In this document: one piece after another, positions 39,129 through 49,028 of the stretch
Position numbering within the stretch: position 1 is the first letter of the stretch
Layout of the letters: each line of letters begins with the position of its first letter
NCBI GenBank assembly: GCA_964020085.1
Contig: OZ026604.1
Location: forward strand, 25,513,427 to 25,577,426
Origin: Micromussa lordhowensis
Lineage: Eukaryota > Cnidaria > Anthozoa > Scleractinia > Lobophylliidae
Length of the DNA stretch: 64,000 bases
Reading direction: 5' to 3'
Position numbers and translations under genes: made by a program
Notes under the pieces: model-generated
Database searches by the model: none
The model's input: the letters and a program-made list of their open reading frames with translations, nothing else
Told to the model about the DNA's origin: nothing

Positions 39129-41179
39129 CATTAGTTTGCCAAGTTGCGACACGCGTCAAGCTCGGCTAACGAGTCAGCCAGCCGGCCACGCCTGGGGATC
39201 TGCGGGCTGATTAGCATAGTGCGAGATTTCGCGCAGCTCCGATACTTCGCATTTGGACCCGGACCGACCCCGGGAGTGCTTTGGTGGTATTAGTTTGCAA
39301 AGTTGCGACGCGCGCAAAGTTCGGCTAATTAGCAAACGGGCTGGTTAGCATAGTGCGAGATGTCGCGCAGCTCCGAAACTTTGCATGTGGACCCGGACCC
39401 ACCCCAGGAGTGCTTTGGTGCCATTAGTTTGCCAAGTTGCGACACGCGTCAAGCTCGGCTAACGAGTCAGCCAGCCGGCCACGCCTGGGGATCTGCGGGC
39501 TGATTAGCATAGTGCGAGATTTCGCGCAGCTCCGATACTTCGCATTTGGACCCGGACCGACCCCGGGAGTGCTTTGGTGGTATTAGTTTGCAAAGTTGCG
39601 ACGCGCGCAAAGTTCGGCTAATTAGCAAACGGGCTGGTTAGCATAGTGCGAGATGTCGCGCAGCTCCGAAACTTTGCATGTGGAGCCGGACCCACCCCAG
39701 GAGTGCTTTGGTGCCATTAGTTTGCCAAGTTGCGACACGCGTCAAGCTCGGCTAACGAGTCAGCCAGCCGGCCACGCCTGGGGATCTGCGGGCTGATTAG
39801 CATAGTGGGAGATTTCGCGCAGCTCCGATACTTCGCATTTGGACCCGGACCGACCCCGGGAGTGCTTTGGTGGTATTAGTTTGCAAAGTTGCGACGCGCG
39901 CAAAGTTCGGCTAATTAGCAAACGGGCTGGTTAGCATAGTGCGAGATGTCGCGCAGCTCCGAAACTTTGCATGTGGACCCGGACCCACCCCAGGAGTGCT
40001 TTGGTGCCATTAGTTTGCCAAGTTGCGACACGCGTCAAGCTCGGCTAACGAGTCAGGCAGCCGGCCACGCCTGGGGATCTGCGGGCTGATTAGCATAGTG
40101 GGAGATTTCGCGCAGCTCCGATACTTCGCATTTGGACCCGGACCGACCCCGGGAGTGCTTTGGTGGTATTAGTTTGCAAAGTTGCGACGCGCGCAAAGTT
40201 CGGCTAATTAGCAAACGGGCTGGTTAGCATAGTGCGAGATGTCGCGCAGCTCCGAAACTTTGCATGTGGACCCGGACCCACCCCAGGAGTGCTTTGGTGC
40301 CATTAGTTTGCCAAGTTGCGACACGCGTCAAGCTCGGCTAACGAGTCAGCCAGCCGGCCACGCCTGGGGATCTGCGGGCTGATTAGCATAGTGGGAGATT
40401 TCGCGCAGCTCCGATACTTCGCATTTGGACCCGGACCGACCCCGGGAGTGCTTTGGTGGTATTAGTTTGCAAAGTTGCGACGCGCGCAAAGTTCGGCTAA
40501 TTAGCAAACGGGCTGGTTAGCATAGTGCGAGATGTCGCGCAGCTCCGAAACTTTGCATGTGGACCCGGACCCACCCCAGGAGTGCTTTGGTGCCATTAGT
40601 TTGCCAAGTTGCGACACGCGTCAAGCTCGGCTAACGAGTCAGCCAGCCGGCCACGCCTGGGGATCTGTGGGCTGATTAGCATAGTGGGAGATTTCGCGCA
40701 GCTCCGATACTTCGCATTTGGACCCGGACCGACCCCGGGAGTGCTTTGGTGGTATTAGTTTGCAAAGTTGCGACGCGCGCAAAGTTCGGCTAATTAGCAA
40801 ACGGGCTGGTTAGCATAGTGCGAGATGTCGCGCAGCTCCGAAACTTTGCATGTGGACCCGGACCCACCCCAGGAGTGCTTTGGTGCCATTAGTTTGCCAA
40901 GTTGCGACACGCGTCAAGCTCGGCTAACGAGTCAGCCAGCCGGCCACGCCTGGGGATCTGCGGGCTGATTAGCATAGTGGGAGATTTCGCGCAGCTCCGA
41001 TACTTCGCATTTGGACCCGGACCGACCCCGGGAGTGCTTTGGTGGTATTAGTTTGCAAAGTTGCGACGCGCGCAAAGTTCGGCTAATTAGCAAACGAGCT
41101 GGTTAGCATAGTGCGAGATGTCGCGCAGCTCCGAAACTTTGCATGTGGACCCGGACCCACCCCAGGAGTGCTTTGGTGC
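39129..41179 (+). repeat. 7-unit higher-order repeat, copy 2 (2,051 bp)
   Basis: Tandem duplicate of the preceding seven-unit block, with GGAGCCGG at about 39,682, GTCAGGCAGCC at 40,052, GATCTGTGGG at 40,662 and AAACGAGCTGG at 41,092. It ends exactly where the last truncated unit of array 1 starts. I saw no private differences, which points to a very recent duplication at the array's right end or to an assembly duplication. Confidence 0.87.
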
Positions 41180-41370
41180 CATTAGTTTGCCAAGTTGCGA
41201 CACGCGTCAAGCTCGGCTAACGAGTCAGCCAGCCGGCCACGCCTGGGGATCTGCGGGCTGATTAGCATAGTGGGAGATTTCGTGCAGCTCCGATACTTCG
41301 CGTTTGGACCCGGACCGACCCCGGGAGTGCTTTGGTGGTATTAGTTTGCAAAGTTCCGACGCGCGCAAAG
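41180..41370 (+). repeat. Truncated last unit of array 1
   Basis: A complete monomer A (41,180-41,338) followed by only 32 bp of monomer B (41,339-41,370), which stops at GCGCGCAAAG. It carries three changes not seen in the two neighbouring 7-unit blocks: TTTCGTGCAG, CTTCGCGTTT and AGTTCCGACG. Divergence of the outermost unit fits the usual picture of array edges, yet the units directly next to it are the most uniform of the region. Confidence 0.9.
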
Positions 41371-41371
41371 A
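41368..41371. other. Satellite-satellite junction with AAG microhomology
   Basis: Array 1 reads GCGCGCAAAG|TTCGG in intact B monomers, while array 2 reads CTTTAAG|AGGCGCGG in intact units. Here the sequence is GCGCGCAAAG|AGGCGCGG. Both parents share AAG at the breakpoint (41,368-41,370), so the join can be placed anywhere in those three bases. There is no filler, target-site duplication or transposon end. Orientation is the same on both sides as elsewhere in each array. Confidence 0.93.
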
Positions 41372-41577
41372 GGCGCGGTTTGCAGCAAAATGTTCTCCTA
41401 GGTTGGCACTTGAAGGAAATCGTAGTTAGGACATGATGGCATTGGGGCCAGGGTTTTTTTTCTGGCCTTCTTTTTGCAGTAGTTTGCCCTGGTCCCAACT
41501 TTGCAGAATTTCAGAAAACGCGTGCTGGGGGTCCCCTTGGCAAATTTGACATAGCTCGGCTTCACGGGCACTTTAAG

Positions 41578-41784
41578 AGGCGCGGTTTGCAGCAAAATGT
41601 TCTGCTAGGTTGGCACTTCAAGGAAATTGTAGTTAAAACATGATGGCATTGGCGCCAGGGTGTTTTTTCTGGCCTTCTTTTTGCAGTAGTTTGCCCTGGT
41701 CCCAACTTTGCAGAATTTCAGAAAACGCGCGCTGGGGGTCCCCTTGGCAAATTTGACATAGCTCGGCTTCACGGGCACTTTAAG
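41578..41784 (+). repeat. Array 2 reference unit (207 bp)
   Basis: One unit from AGGCGCGG to CACTTTAAG. Landmarks in order: GTTCTGCTAGGTTGGCAC; the variable arm CTTCAAGG, CTTTAAGG or CTTGAAGG; GACATGATGGCATTGG (here AAACATGATGGC); the palindrome GGCGCC; the T tract; GGCCTTCTTTTTGCAGTAG; CCCAACTTTGCAG; ACGCGCGCTG; the dyad GGGGTCCCC; and AGCTCGGCTTCACGGGC. The palindromes GGCGCC, GCGCGC and GGGGTCCCC occur once in nearly every unit, so they recur at about nucleosome-repeat spacing. A structural or protein-binding role is only inference. No tRNA-like or SINE-like structure is evident. Confidence 0.9.
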
Positions 41785-42198
41785 AGGCGCGCTTTGCAGC
41801 AAAATGTTCTGCTAGGTTGGCACTTGAAGGAAATCCTAGTTAGGACATGATGGCATTGGCGCCAGGGTGTTTTTTTTGGCCTTCTTTTTGCAGTAGTTTG
41901 CCCTGGTCCCAACTTTGCAGAATTTCAGAAAACGCGCGCTGGGGGTCCCCTTGGCAAATTTGACATAGCTCGGCTTCACGGGCACTTTAAGAGGCGCGGT
42001 TTGCAGCAAAATGTTCTGCTAGGTTGGCACGTTAAGGAAATCCTAGTTAGAACATGATGGCGTTGGCGCCAGGGTGTTTTTTCTGGCCTTCTTTTTGCAG
42101 TAGTTTGCCCTGGTCCCAACTTTGCAGAATTTCAGAAAACGCGCGCTGGGGGTCCCCTTGGCAAATTTGACATAGCTCGGCTTCACGGGCACTTTAAG

Positions 42199-42819
42199 AG
42201 GCGCGGTTTGCAGCAAAATGTTGTGCTAGGTTGGCACTTCAAGGAAATCTTAGTTAGGACATGATGGCGTTGGCGCCAGGGTGTTTTTTTCTGGCCTTCT
42301 TTTTGCAGTAGTTTGCCCTGGTCCCAACTTTACAGAATTTCAGAAAACGGGCGCTGGGGGTCCCCTTGGCAAATTTGACATAGCTCGGCTTCACGGGCAC
42401 TTTAAGAGGCGCGGTTTGCAGCAAAATGTTCTGCTAGGTTGGCACTTTAAGAAATCGTAGTTAGGACATGATGGCATTGGCGCCAGGGTGTTTTTTCTGG
42501 CCTTCTTTTTGCAGTAGTTTGGCCTGGTCCCAACTTTGCAGAATTTCAGAAAACGCGCGCTGGGGGTCCCCTTGGCAAATTTGACATAGCTCGGCTTGAC
42601 GGGCACTTTAAGAGGCGCGGTTTGCAGCAAAATGTTCTGCTAGGTTGGCACTTGAAGGAAATGCTAGTTAGGACATGATGGCATTGGCGCCAGGGTGTTT
42701 TATCTGGCCTTCTTTTTGTTGTAGTTTGCCCTGGTCCCAACTTTGCAGAATTTCAGAAAACGCGCGCTGGGGGTCCCCTTGGCAAATTTGACATAGCTCG
42801 GCTTCACGGGCACTTTGAG
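42199..42819 (+). repeat. Array 2 three-unit block, copy 1
   Basis: Three units whose markers recur 1,864 bp later: seven T in the tract with ACTTTACAG and ACGGGCGCTG, then TTTAAGAAATCGT with GTTTGGCCTGG, then GTTTTATCTGG with TTTTTGTTGTAG. The next unit in both places begins after CACTTTGAGAGG. Together these markers define the block, although the variable arm differs in places. Confidence 0.78.
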
Positions 42820-44062
42820 AGGCGCGGTTTGCAGCAAAATGTTCTGCTAGGTTGGCACTTTAAGGAAATTTTAGTTAGCACATGATGGCATTGGCGCCAG
42901 GGTGTTTTTTGTGGCCTTTTTTTTGCAGTAGTTTGCCCTGGTCCCAATTTTGCAGAATTTCAGAAAACGCGCGCTGGGGGTCCCCTTGGCAAATTTGACA
43001 TAGCTCGGCTTCACGGGCACTTTAAGAGACGCGGTTTGCAGCAAAATGTTTTGCTAGGTTGGCACTTGAAGGAAATCTTAGTTAGGACATGATGAAATTG
43101 GCGCCAGGGTGTTTTTTCTGGCCTTCTTTTTGCAGTAGTTTGCCCTGGTCCCAACTTTGCAGAATTTCAGAAAATGCGCGCTGGGGGTCCCCTTGGCAAA
43201 TTTGACATAGCTCGGCTTCACGGGCACTTTAAGAGGCGCGGTTTGCAGCAAAATGTTCTGCTAGGTTGGCACTTTAAGGAAATCGTAGTTAGGACATGAT
43301 GCCATTGGCGCCGGGATGTATTTTCTGGCCTTCTTTTTGCAGTAGTTTGCCCTGGTCCCAACTTTGCAGAATTTCAGAAAACGCGCGCTGGGGGTCCCCT
43401 TGGCAAATTTGACATAGCTCGGCTTCACGGGCACTTTAAGAGGCGCGTTTTGCAGCAAAATGTTTTGCTGGGTTGGCACTTCAAGGAAATTGTAGTTAGG
43501 ACATGATGGCATTGGCGCCGGGGTGTTTTTTCTGGCCTTCTTTTTGCAGTAGTTTGCCCTGGTCCCAACTTTGCAGAATTTCAGAAAACGCGCGCTAAGG
43601 GATCCCCTTGGCAAATTTGACATAGCTCGGCTTCACGGGCACTTTAAGAGGCGCGGTTTGCAGCAAAATGTTCTGCTAGGTTGGCACTTTAAGGAAATCC
43701 TAGTTAGGACATGATGGCATTGGCGCCAAGGTGTTTTTTCTGGCCTTCTTTTTGCAGTAGTTTGCCCTGGTCCCAACTTTGCAGAATTTCAGAAAACGCG
43801 CGCTGGGGGTCCCCTTGGCAAATTTGACATAGCTCGGCTTCACGGGCACTTTAAGAGGCGCGGTTTGCAGCAAAATGTTCTGCTAGGTTGGCACTTTAAG
43901 GAAATTGTAGTAAGAACATGATGGCATTTGCGCCAGGGTGTTTTTTCTGGCCTTCTTTTTGCAGTAGTTTGCCCTGGTCCCAACTTTGCAGAATTTCAGA
44001 AAACGCGCGTTGGGGGTCCCCTTGGCAAATTTGACATAGCTCGGCTTCACGGGCACTTTAAG

Positions 44063-44683
44063 AGGCGCGGTTTGCAGCAAAATGTTGTGCTAGGTTGGCA
44101 CCTTAAGGAAATCCTAGTTGTGACATGATGGCGTTGGCGCCAGGGTGTTTTTTTCTGGCCTTCTTTTTGCAGTAGTTTGCCCTGGTCCCAACTTTACAGA
44201 ATTTCAGAAACGGGCGCTGGGGGTCCCCTTGGCAAATTTGACATAGCTCGGCTTCACGGGCACTTTAAGAGGCGCGGTTTGCAGCAAAATGTTCTGCTAG
44301 GCTGGCACTTTAAGAAATCGTTGTTAGGACATGATGGCATTGGCGCCAGGGTGTTTTTTCTGGCCTTCTTTTTGCAGTAGTTTGGCCTGGTCCCAACTTT
44401 GCAGAATTTCAGAAAACGCGCGCTGGGGGTCCCCTTGGAAAATTTGACATAGCTCGGCTTCACGGGCACTTTAAGAGGCGCGGTTTGCAGCAAAAATGTT
44501 CTGCTAGGTTGGGACTTGAAGGAAATCCTAGTTAGGACATGATGGCATTGGCGCCAGGGTGTTTTATCTGGCCTTCTTTTTGTTGTAGTTTGCCCTGGTC
44601 CCAACTTTGCAGAATTTCAGAAAACGCGCGCTGGGGGTCCCCTTGGCAAATTTGACATAGCTCGGCTTCACGGGCACTTTGAG
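44063..44683 (+). repeat. Array 2 three-unit block, copy 2
   Basis: Counterpart of 42,199-42,819 at an offset of nine units. It shares all the listed markers but has compensating single-base indels (GAAACGGG shortened by one, CAAAAATG lengthened by one). Past this point the order shifts by one extra unit: the GTGTTTTTTGTGGCC unit lies 2,071 bp, not 1,864 bp, after its partner. Confidence 0.75.
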
Positions 44684-46338
44684 AGGCGCGGTTTGCAGCA
44701 AAATGTTCTGCTAGGTTGGCACTTGAAGGAAATGCTAGTTAAAACATGATGGCATTGGCGCCAGGGTTTTTTTTCTGGCCTTCTTTTTGCAGTAGTTTGC
44801 CCTGGTCCCAACTTTGCAGAATTTCAGAAAACGCGCGCTGGGGGTCCCCTTGGCAAATTTGACATAGCTCAGCTTCACGGGCACTTTAAGAGGCGCGGTT
44901 TGCAGCAAAATGTTCTGCTAGGTTGGCACTTTAAGGAAATTTTAGTTAGCACATGATGGCATTGGCGCCAGGGTGTTTTTTGTGGCCTTTTTTTTGCAGT
45001 AGTTTGCCCTGGTCCCAACTTTGCAGAATTTCAGAAAACGCGCGCTGGGGGTCCCCTTGGCAAATTTGACATAGCTCGGCTTCACGGGCACTTTAAGAGG
45101 CGCGTTTTGCAGCAAAATGTTTTGCTAGGTTGGCACTTCAAGGAAATCGTAGTTAGGACATGATGGCATTGGCGCCGGGGTGTTTTTTCTGGCCTTCTTT
45201 TTGCAGTAGTTTGCCCTGGTCCCAACTTTGCAGAATTTCAGAAAACGCGCGCTGGGGGTCCCGTTGGCAAATTTGACATAGCTTGGCTTCACGGGCACTT
45301 TAAGAGGCGCGGTTTGCAGCAAAATGTTCTGCTAGGTTGGCACTTTAAGGAAATCTTAGTTAGGACATGATGGCATTGGCGCCAGGGTGTTTTTTCTGGC
45401 CTTCTTTTTGCAGTAGTTTGCCCTGGTCCCAACTTTGCAGAATTTCAGAAAACGCGCGCTGGGGTTCCCCTTGGCAAATTTGACATAGCTCGGCTTCACG
45501 GGCACTTTAAGAGGCGCGGTTTGCAGCAAAATGTTCTGCTAGGTCGGCACTTGAAGGAAATCCTAGTTAGGACATGCTGGCATTGGCGCCGGGGTGTTTT
45601 TTCTGGCCTTCTTTTTGCAGTAGTTTGCCCTGGTCCCAACTTTGCAGAATTTCAGAAAACGCGCGCTGGGGGTCCCCTTGGCAAATTTGACATAGTTCGG
45701 CTTCACGGGCACTTTAAGAGGCGCGGTTTGCAGCAAAATGTTCTGCTAGGTTGGCACTTCAAGGAAATTGTAGTTAGGACATGATGGCATTGGGGCCAGG
45801 GTGTTTTTTCTGACCTTCTTTTTGCAGTAGTTTGCCCTGGTCCCAACTTTGCAGAATTTCAGAAAACGCGCGCTGGGGGTCCCCTTGGCAAATTTGACAT
45901 AGCTCGGCTTCACGGGCACTTTAAGAGGCGCGGTTTGCAGCAAAATGTTGTGCTAGGTTGGCACTTCAAGGAAATTGTAGTTAAAAGATGATGGCATTGG
46001 GGCCAGGGTGTTTTTTCTGGCCTTCTTTTTGCAGTAGTTTGCCCTGGTCCCAACTTTGCAGAATTTCAGAAAACGCGCGCTGGGGGTCCCCTTGGCAAAT
46101 TTCACATAGCTCGGCTTCACGGGCACTTTAAGAGGCGCGGTTTGCAGCAAAATGTTCTGCTAGGTTGGGACTTTAAGGAAATTTTAGTTAGGACATGATG
46201 GCATTGGCGCCAGGGTGTTTTTTCTGGCCTTTTTTTGCAGTAGTTTGCCCTGGTCCCAACTTTGCAGAATTTCAGAAAACGCGCGCTGGGGGTCCCCTTG
46301 GCAAATTTGACATAGCTCGGCTTCACGGGCACTTTAAG

Positions 46339-48821
46339 AGGCGCGGTTTGCAGCAAAATGTTCTGCTAGGTTGGCTCTTTAAGGAAATTATAGTTAGGAC
46401 ATGATGGCATTGGCGCCAGGGTTTTTTTCCTGGCCTTCTTTTTGCAGTAGTTTGCCCTGGTCCCAACTTTGCAGAATTTCAGAAAACGCGCGCTGGGGGT
46501 CCCCTTGGCAAATTTGACATAGCTTGGCTTCACGGGCACTTTAAGAGGCGCGGTTTGCAGCAAAATGTTCTGCTAGATAGGCACTTCAAGGAAATTGTAG
46601 TTAGGACATGATGGCACTGGCGCCAGGGTGTTTTCTCTGGCCTTCTTTTTGCAGTAGTTTGCCCTGGTCCCAACTTTGCAGAATTTCAGAAAACGCGCGC
46701 TGGGGGTCCCCTGGGCAAATTTGACATAGCTCGGCTTCACGGGCACTTTAAGAGGCGCGGTTTGCAGCAAAATGTTCTGCTAGGTTGGCACTTTAAGGAA
46801 ATGTTAGTAAGGACATGATGGCATTGGCGCCAGGGTGTTTTTTCTATCCTTCTTTTTGCAGTACTTTGCCCTGGTCCCAACTTTGCAGAATTTCAGAAAA
46901 CGCGCGCTGAGGGTCCCCTTGGCAAATTTGACATAGCTCGGCTTCACGGGCACTTTAAGAGGCGCGGTTTGCAGCAAAAGGTTCTCCTAGGTTGGCACTT
47001 TAAGGAAATTGTAGTTAAGACATGATGGCATTGGGGTCAGGGTGTTTTTTCTGGCCTTCTTTTTGCAGTAGTTTGCCCTGGTCCCAACTTTGCAGAATTT
47101 CAGAAAACGCGCGCTGGGGGTCCCCTTGGCAAATTTGACATAGCTCGGCTTCACGGGCACTTTAAGAGGCGCGGTTTGCAGCAAAATGTTCTGCTAGGTT
47201 GGCACTTCAAGGAAATTGTAGTCAAAACATGATGGCATTGGCGCCAGGGTGTTTTTTCTGGCCTTCTTTTTGCAGTAGTTTGCCCTGGTCTCAACTTTGC
47301 AGAATTTCAGAAAACGCGCGCTGGGGGTCCCCTTGGCAAATTTGACATAGCTCGGCTTCACGGGCACTTTAAGAGGCGCGGTTTGCAGCAAAATGTTCTG
47401 CTAGGTTGGCACTTTAAGGAAATTGTAGTTAAAACATGATGGCATTGGCGCCAGGTGTTTTTTCTGGCCTTCTTTTTGCAGTAGTTTGCCCTGGTCCCAA
47501 CTTTGCAGAATTTTAGAAAACGCGCGCTGGGGGTCCCCTTGGCAAATTTGACATAGCTCGGCTTCACGGGCACTTTAAGAGGCGCGGTTTGCAGCAAAAT
47601 GTTTTGCTAGGTTGGCACGTTAAGGAAATTTTAGTTAGGACATGATGGCATTGGCGCCAGGGTGTTTTTTCTGGCCTTCTTTTTGCAGTAGTTTGCCCTG
47701 GTCCCAACTTTGCAGAATTTCAGAAAACGCGCGCTGGGGGTCCCCTTGGCAAATTTGACATAGCTCGGCTTCACGGGCACTTTAAGAGGCGCGGTTTGCA
47801 GCAAAATGTTCTGCTGGGTTGGCACTTGAAGGAAATTCTAGTTAGGACATGATGACATTTGCGCCAGGAAGTTTTTTCTGGCCTTCTTTTTGCAGTAGTT
47901 TGCCCTGGTCCCAACTTTGCAGAATTTCAGAAAACGCGCGCTGGGGGTCCCCTTGGCAAATTTGACATAGCTCGGCTTCACGGGCACTTTAAGAGGCGCG
48001 GTTTGCAGCAAAATGTTCTGCTAGGTTGGCACTTCAAGGAAATTTTAGTTAGCAGATGATGGCATTGGCGCCAGGGTGTTTTTTCTGGCCTTCTTTTTGC
48101 AGTAGTTTGCCCTGGTCCCAACTTTGCAGAATTTCAGAAAACGCGCACTGGGGGTCCCCTTGGCAAATTTGACATAGCTCGGCTTCACGGGCACTTTAAG
48201 AGGCGCGGTTTGCAGCAAAATGTTTTGCTAGGTTGGCACTTTAAGAAATCGTAGTTAGGACATGATGGCATTGGCGCCAGGGTGTTTTTTTCTGGCCTTC
48301 TTTTTGCAGTAGTTTGCCCTGGTCCCAACTTTGCAGAATTTCAGAAAACGCGCGCTGGGGGTCCCCTTGGCAAATTTGACATAGCTCGGCTTCACGGGCA
48401 CTTTAAGAGGCGCGGTTTGCAGCAAAATGTTCTGCTAGGTTGGCACTTTAAGGAAATTGTAGTTAAGACATGATGGCATTGGCGCCAAGGTGTTTTTTCT
48501 GGCCTTGTTTTTGTTGTAGTTTGCCCTTGTCCCAACTTTGCAGAATTTCAGAAAACGCGCGCTGGGGGTCCCCTTGGCAAATTTGACATAGCTCGGCTTC
48601 ACGGGCAGTTTAAGAGGCGCGGTTTGCAGCAAAATGTTCTGCTAGGTTGACACTTGAAGGAAATCCTAGTTAGGACATGATGGCGTTGGCGCCAGGGTGT
48701 TTTTTCTGGCCTTCTTTTTGCAGTAGTTTGCCCTGGTCGCAACTTTGCAGAATTTCAGAAAACGCGAGCTGGGGGTCCCCTTGGCAAATTTGACATAGCT
48801 CGGCTTCACGGGCACTTTAAG
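46339..48821 (+). repeat. Array 2 12-unit block, copy 1 (2,483 bp)
   Basis: Markers in order: GGCTCTTTAAGG; GTTTTCTCTGG; TTAGTAAGG with TTCTATCC and GTACTTTGCC; a unit replaced relative to copy 2; TAGTCAAAAC; CCAGGTGTTTT with GAATTTTAG; CACGTTAAGG; CTGGGTTGG; CATTTGCGCCAGGAAG; GCAGATGATGG with CGCACTGGG; TTTAAGAAATCG with a seven-T tract; CTTGTTTTTGTTGTAG; GTTGACACTTG with GGTCGCAAC and GCGAGCTG. Nearly all recur 2,690 bp downstream. The fourth unit begins with CTCCTAGG here but not in copy 2. Confidence 0.83.
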
Positions 48822-49028
48822 AGGCGCGGTTTGCAGCAAAATGTTCTGCTAGGTTAGCACTTTACGGAAATTTTAGTTAGGACATGATGGCATTGGCGCC
48901 AGGGTGTTTTTTTTGGCCTTCTTTTTGCAGTAGTTTGCCCTGGTCCCAACTTTGCAGAATTTTAGAAAACGCGCGCTGGGGGTCCCCTTAGCAAATTTGA
49001 CATAGCTCGGCTTCACGGGCACTTTAAG

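Larger units (their letters stand above)
1..41370 (+). repeat. Satellite array 1: 293-bp dimeric tandem repeat
   Basis: Head-to-tail array, always in the same orientation, cut by the window's left edge. Unit starts (the CATTAGTTTGCC motif) fall at 1, 294, 587, 880 and so on every 293 bp to 16,409. They resume at 16,861 and continue in exact phase to 41,180. That gives 56 regular units, one 452-bp unit, 83 regular units and a truncated last unit. By hand count the consensus is about 58% GC with 26 CpG per unit, close to the number expected from its C and G content. Individual units mostly differ from the consensus by only a few substitutions. I saw no inverted copy, transposon or unique sequence inside. 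Short open frames of 69-92 codons occur, but they depend on private substitutions and look accidental. The family is not one I recognise; a centromeric or other heterochromatic role is inference. Confidence 0.97.

Noticed and set aside
1..41370. CRISPR array as an explanation for regular repeats
   Set aside because: There are no unique spacers; the whole 293-bp unit is repeated, and there are no cas genes.
41360..41380. Transposon end or target-site duplication at the array junction
   Set aside because: No terminal inverted repeat, poly-A tail, LTR end or duplicated flank; the sequence passes directly from one satellite to the other.
41262..41498. 78-codon minus-strand frame across the satellite junction
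   Set aside because: It joins unrelated sequence from both arrays by chance; the part in array 2 is one of the recurrent repeat frames.
43928..44380. Plus-strand frames of 63-87 codons recurring in array 2
   Set aside because: Same cause as the minus-strand frames: period divisible by three. They overlap the minus-strand frames in each unit, and nothing indicates coding constraint.
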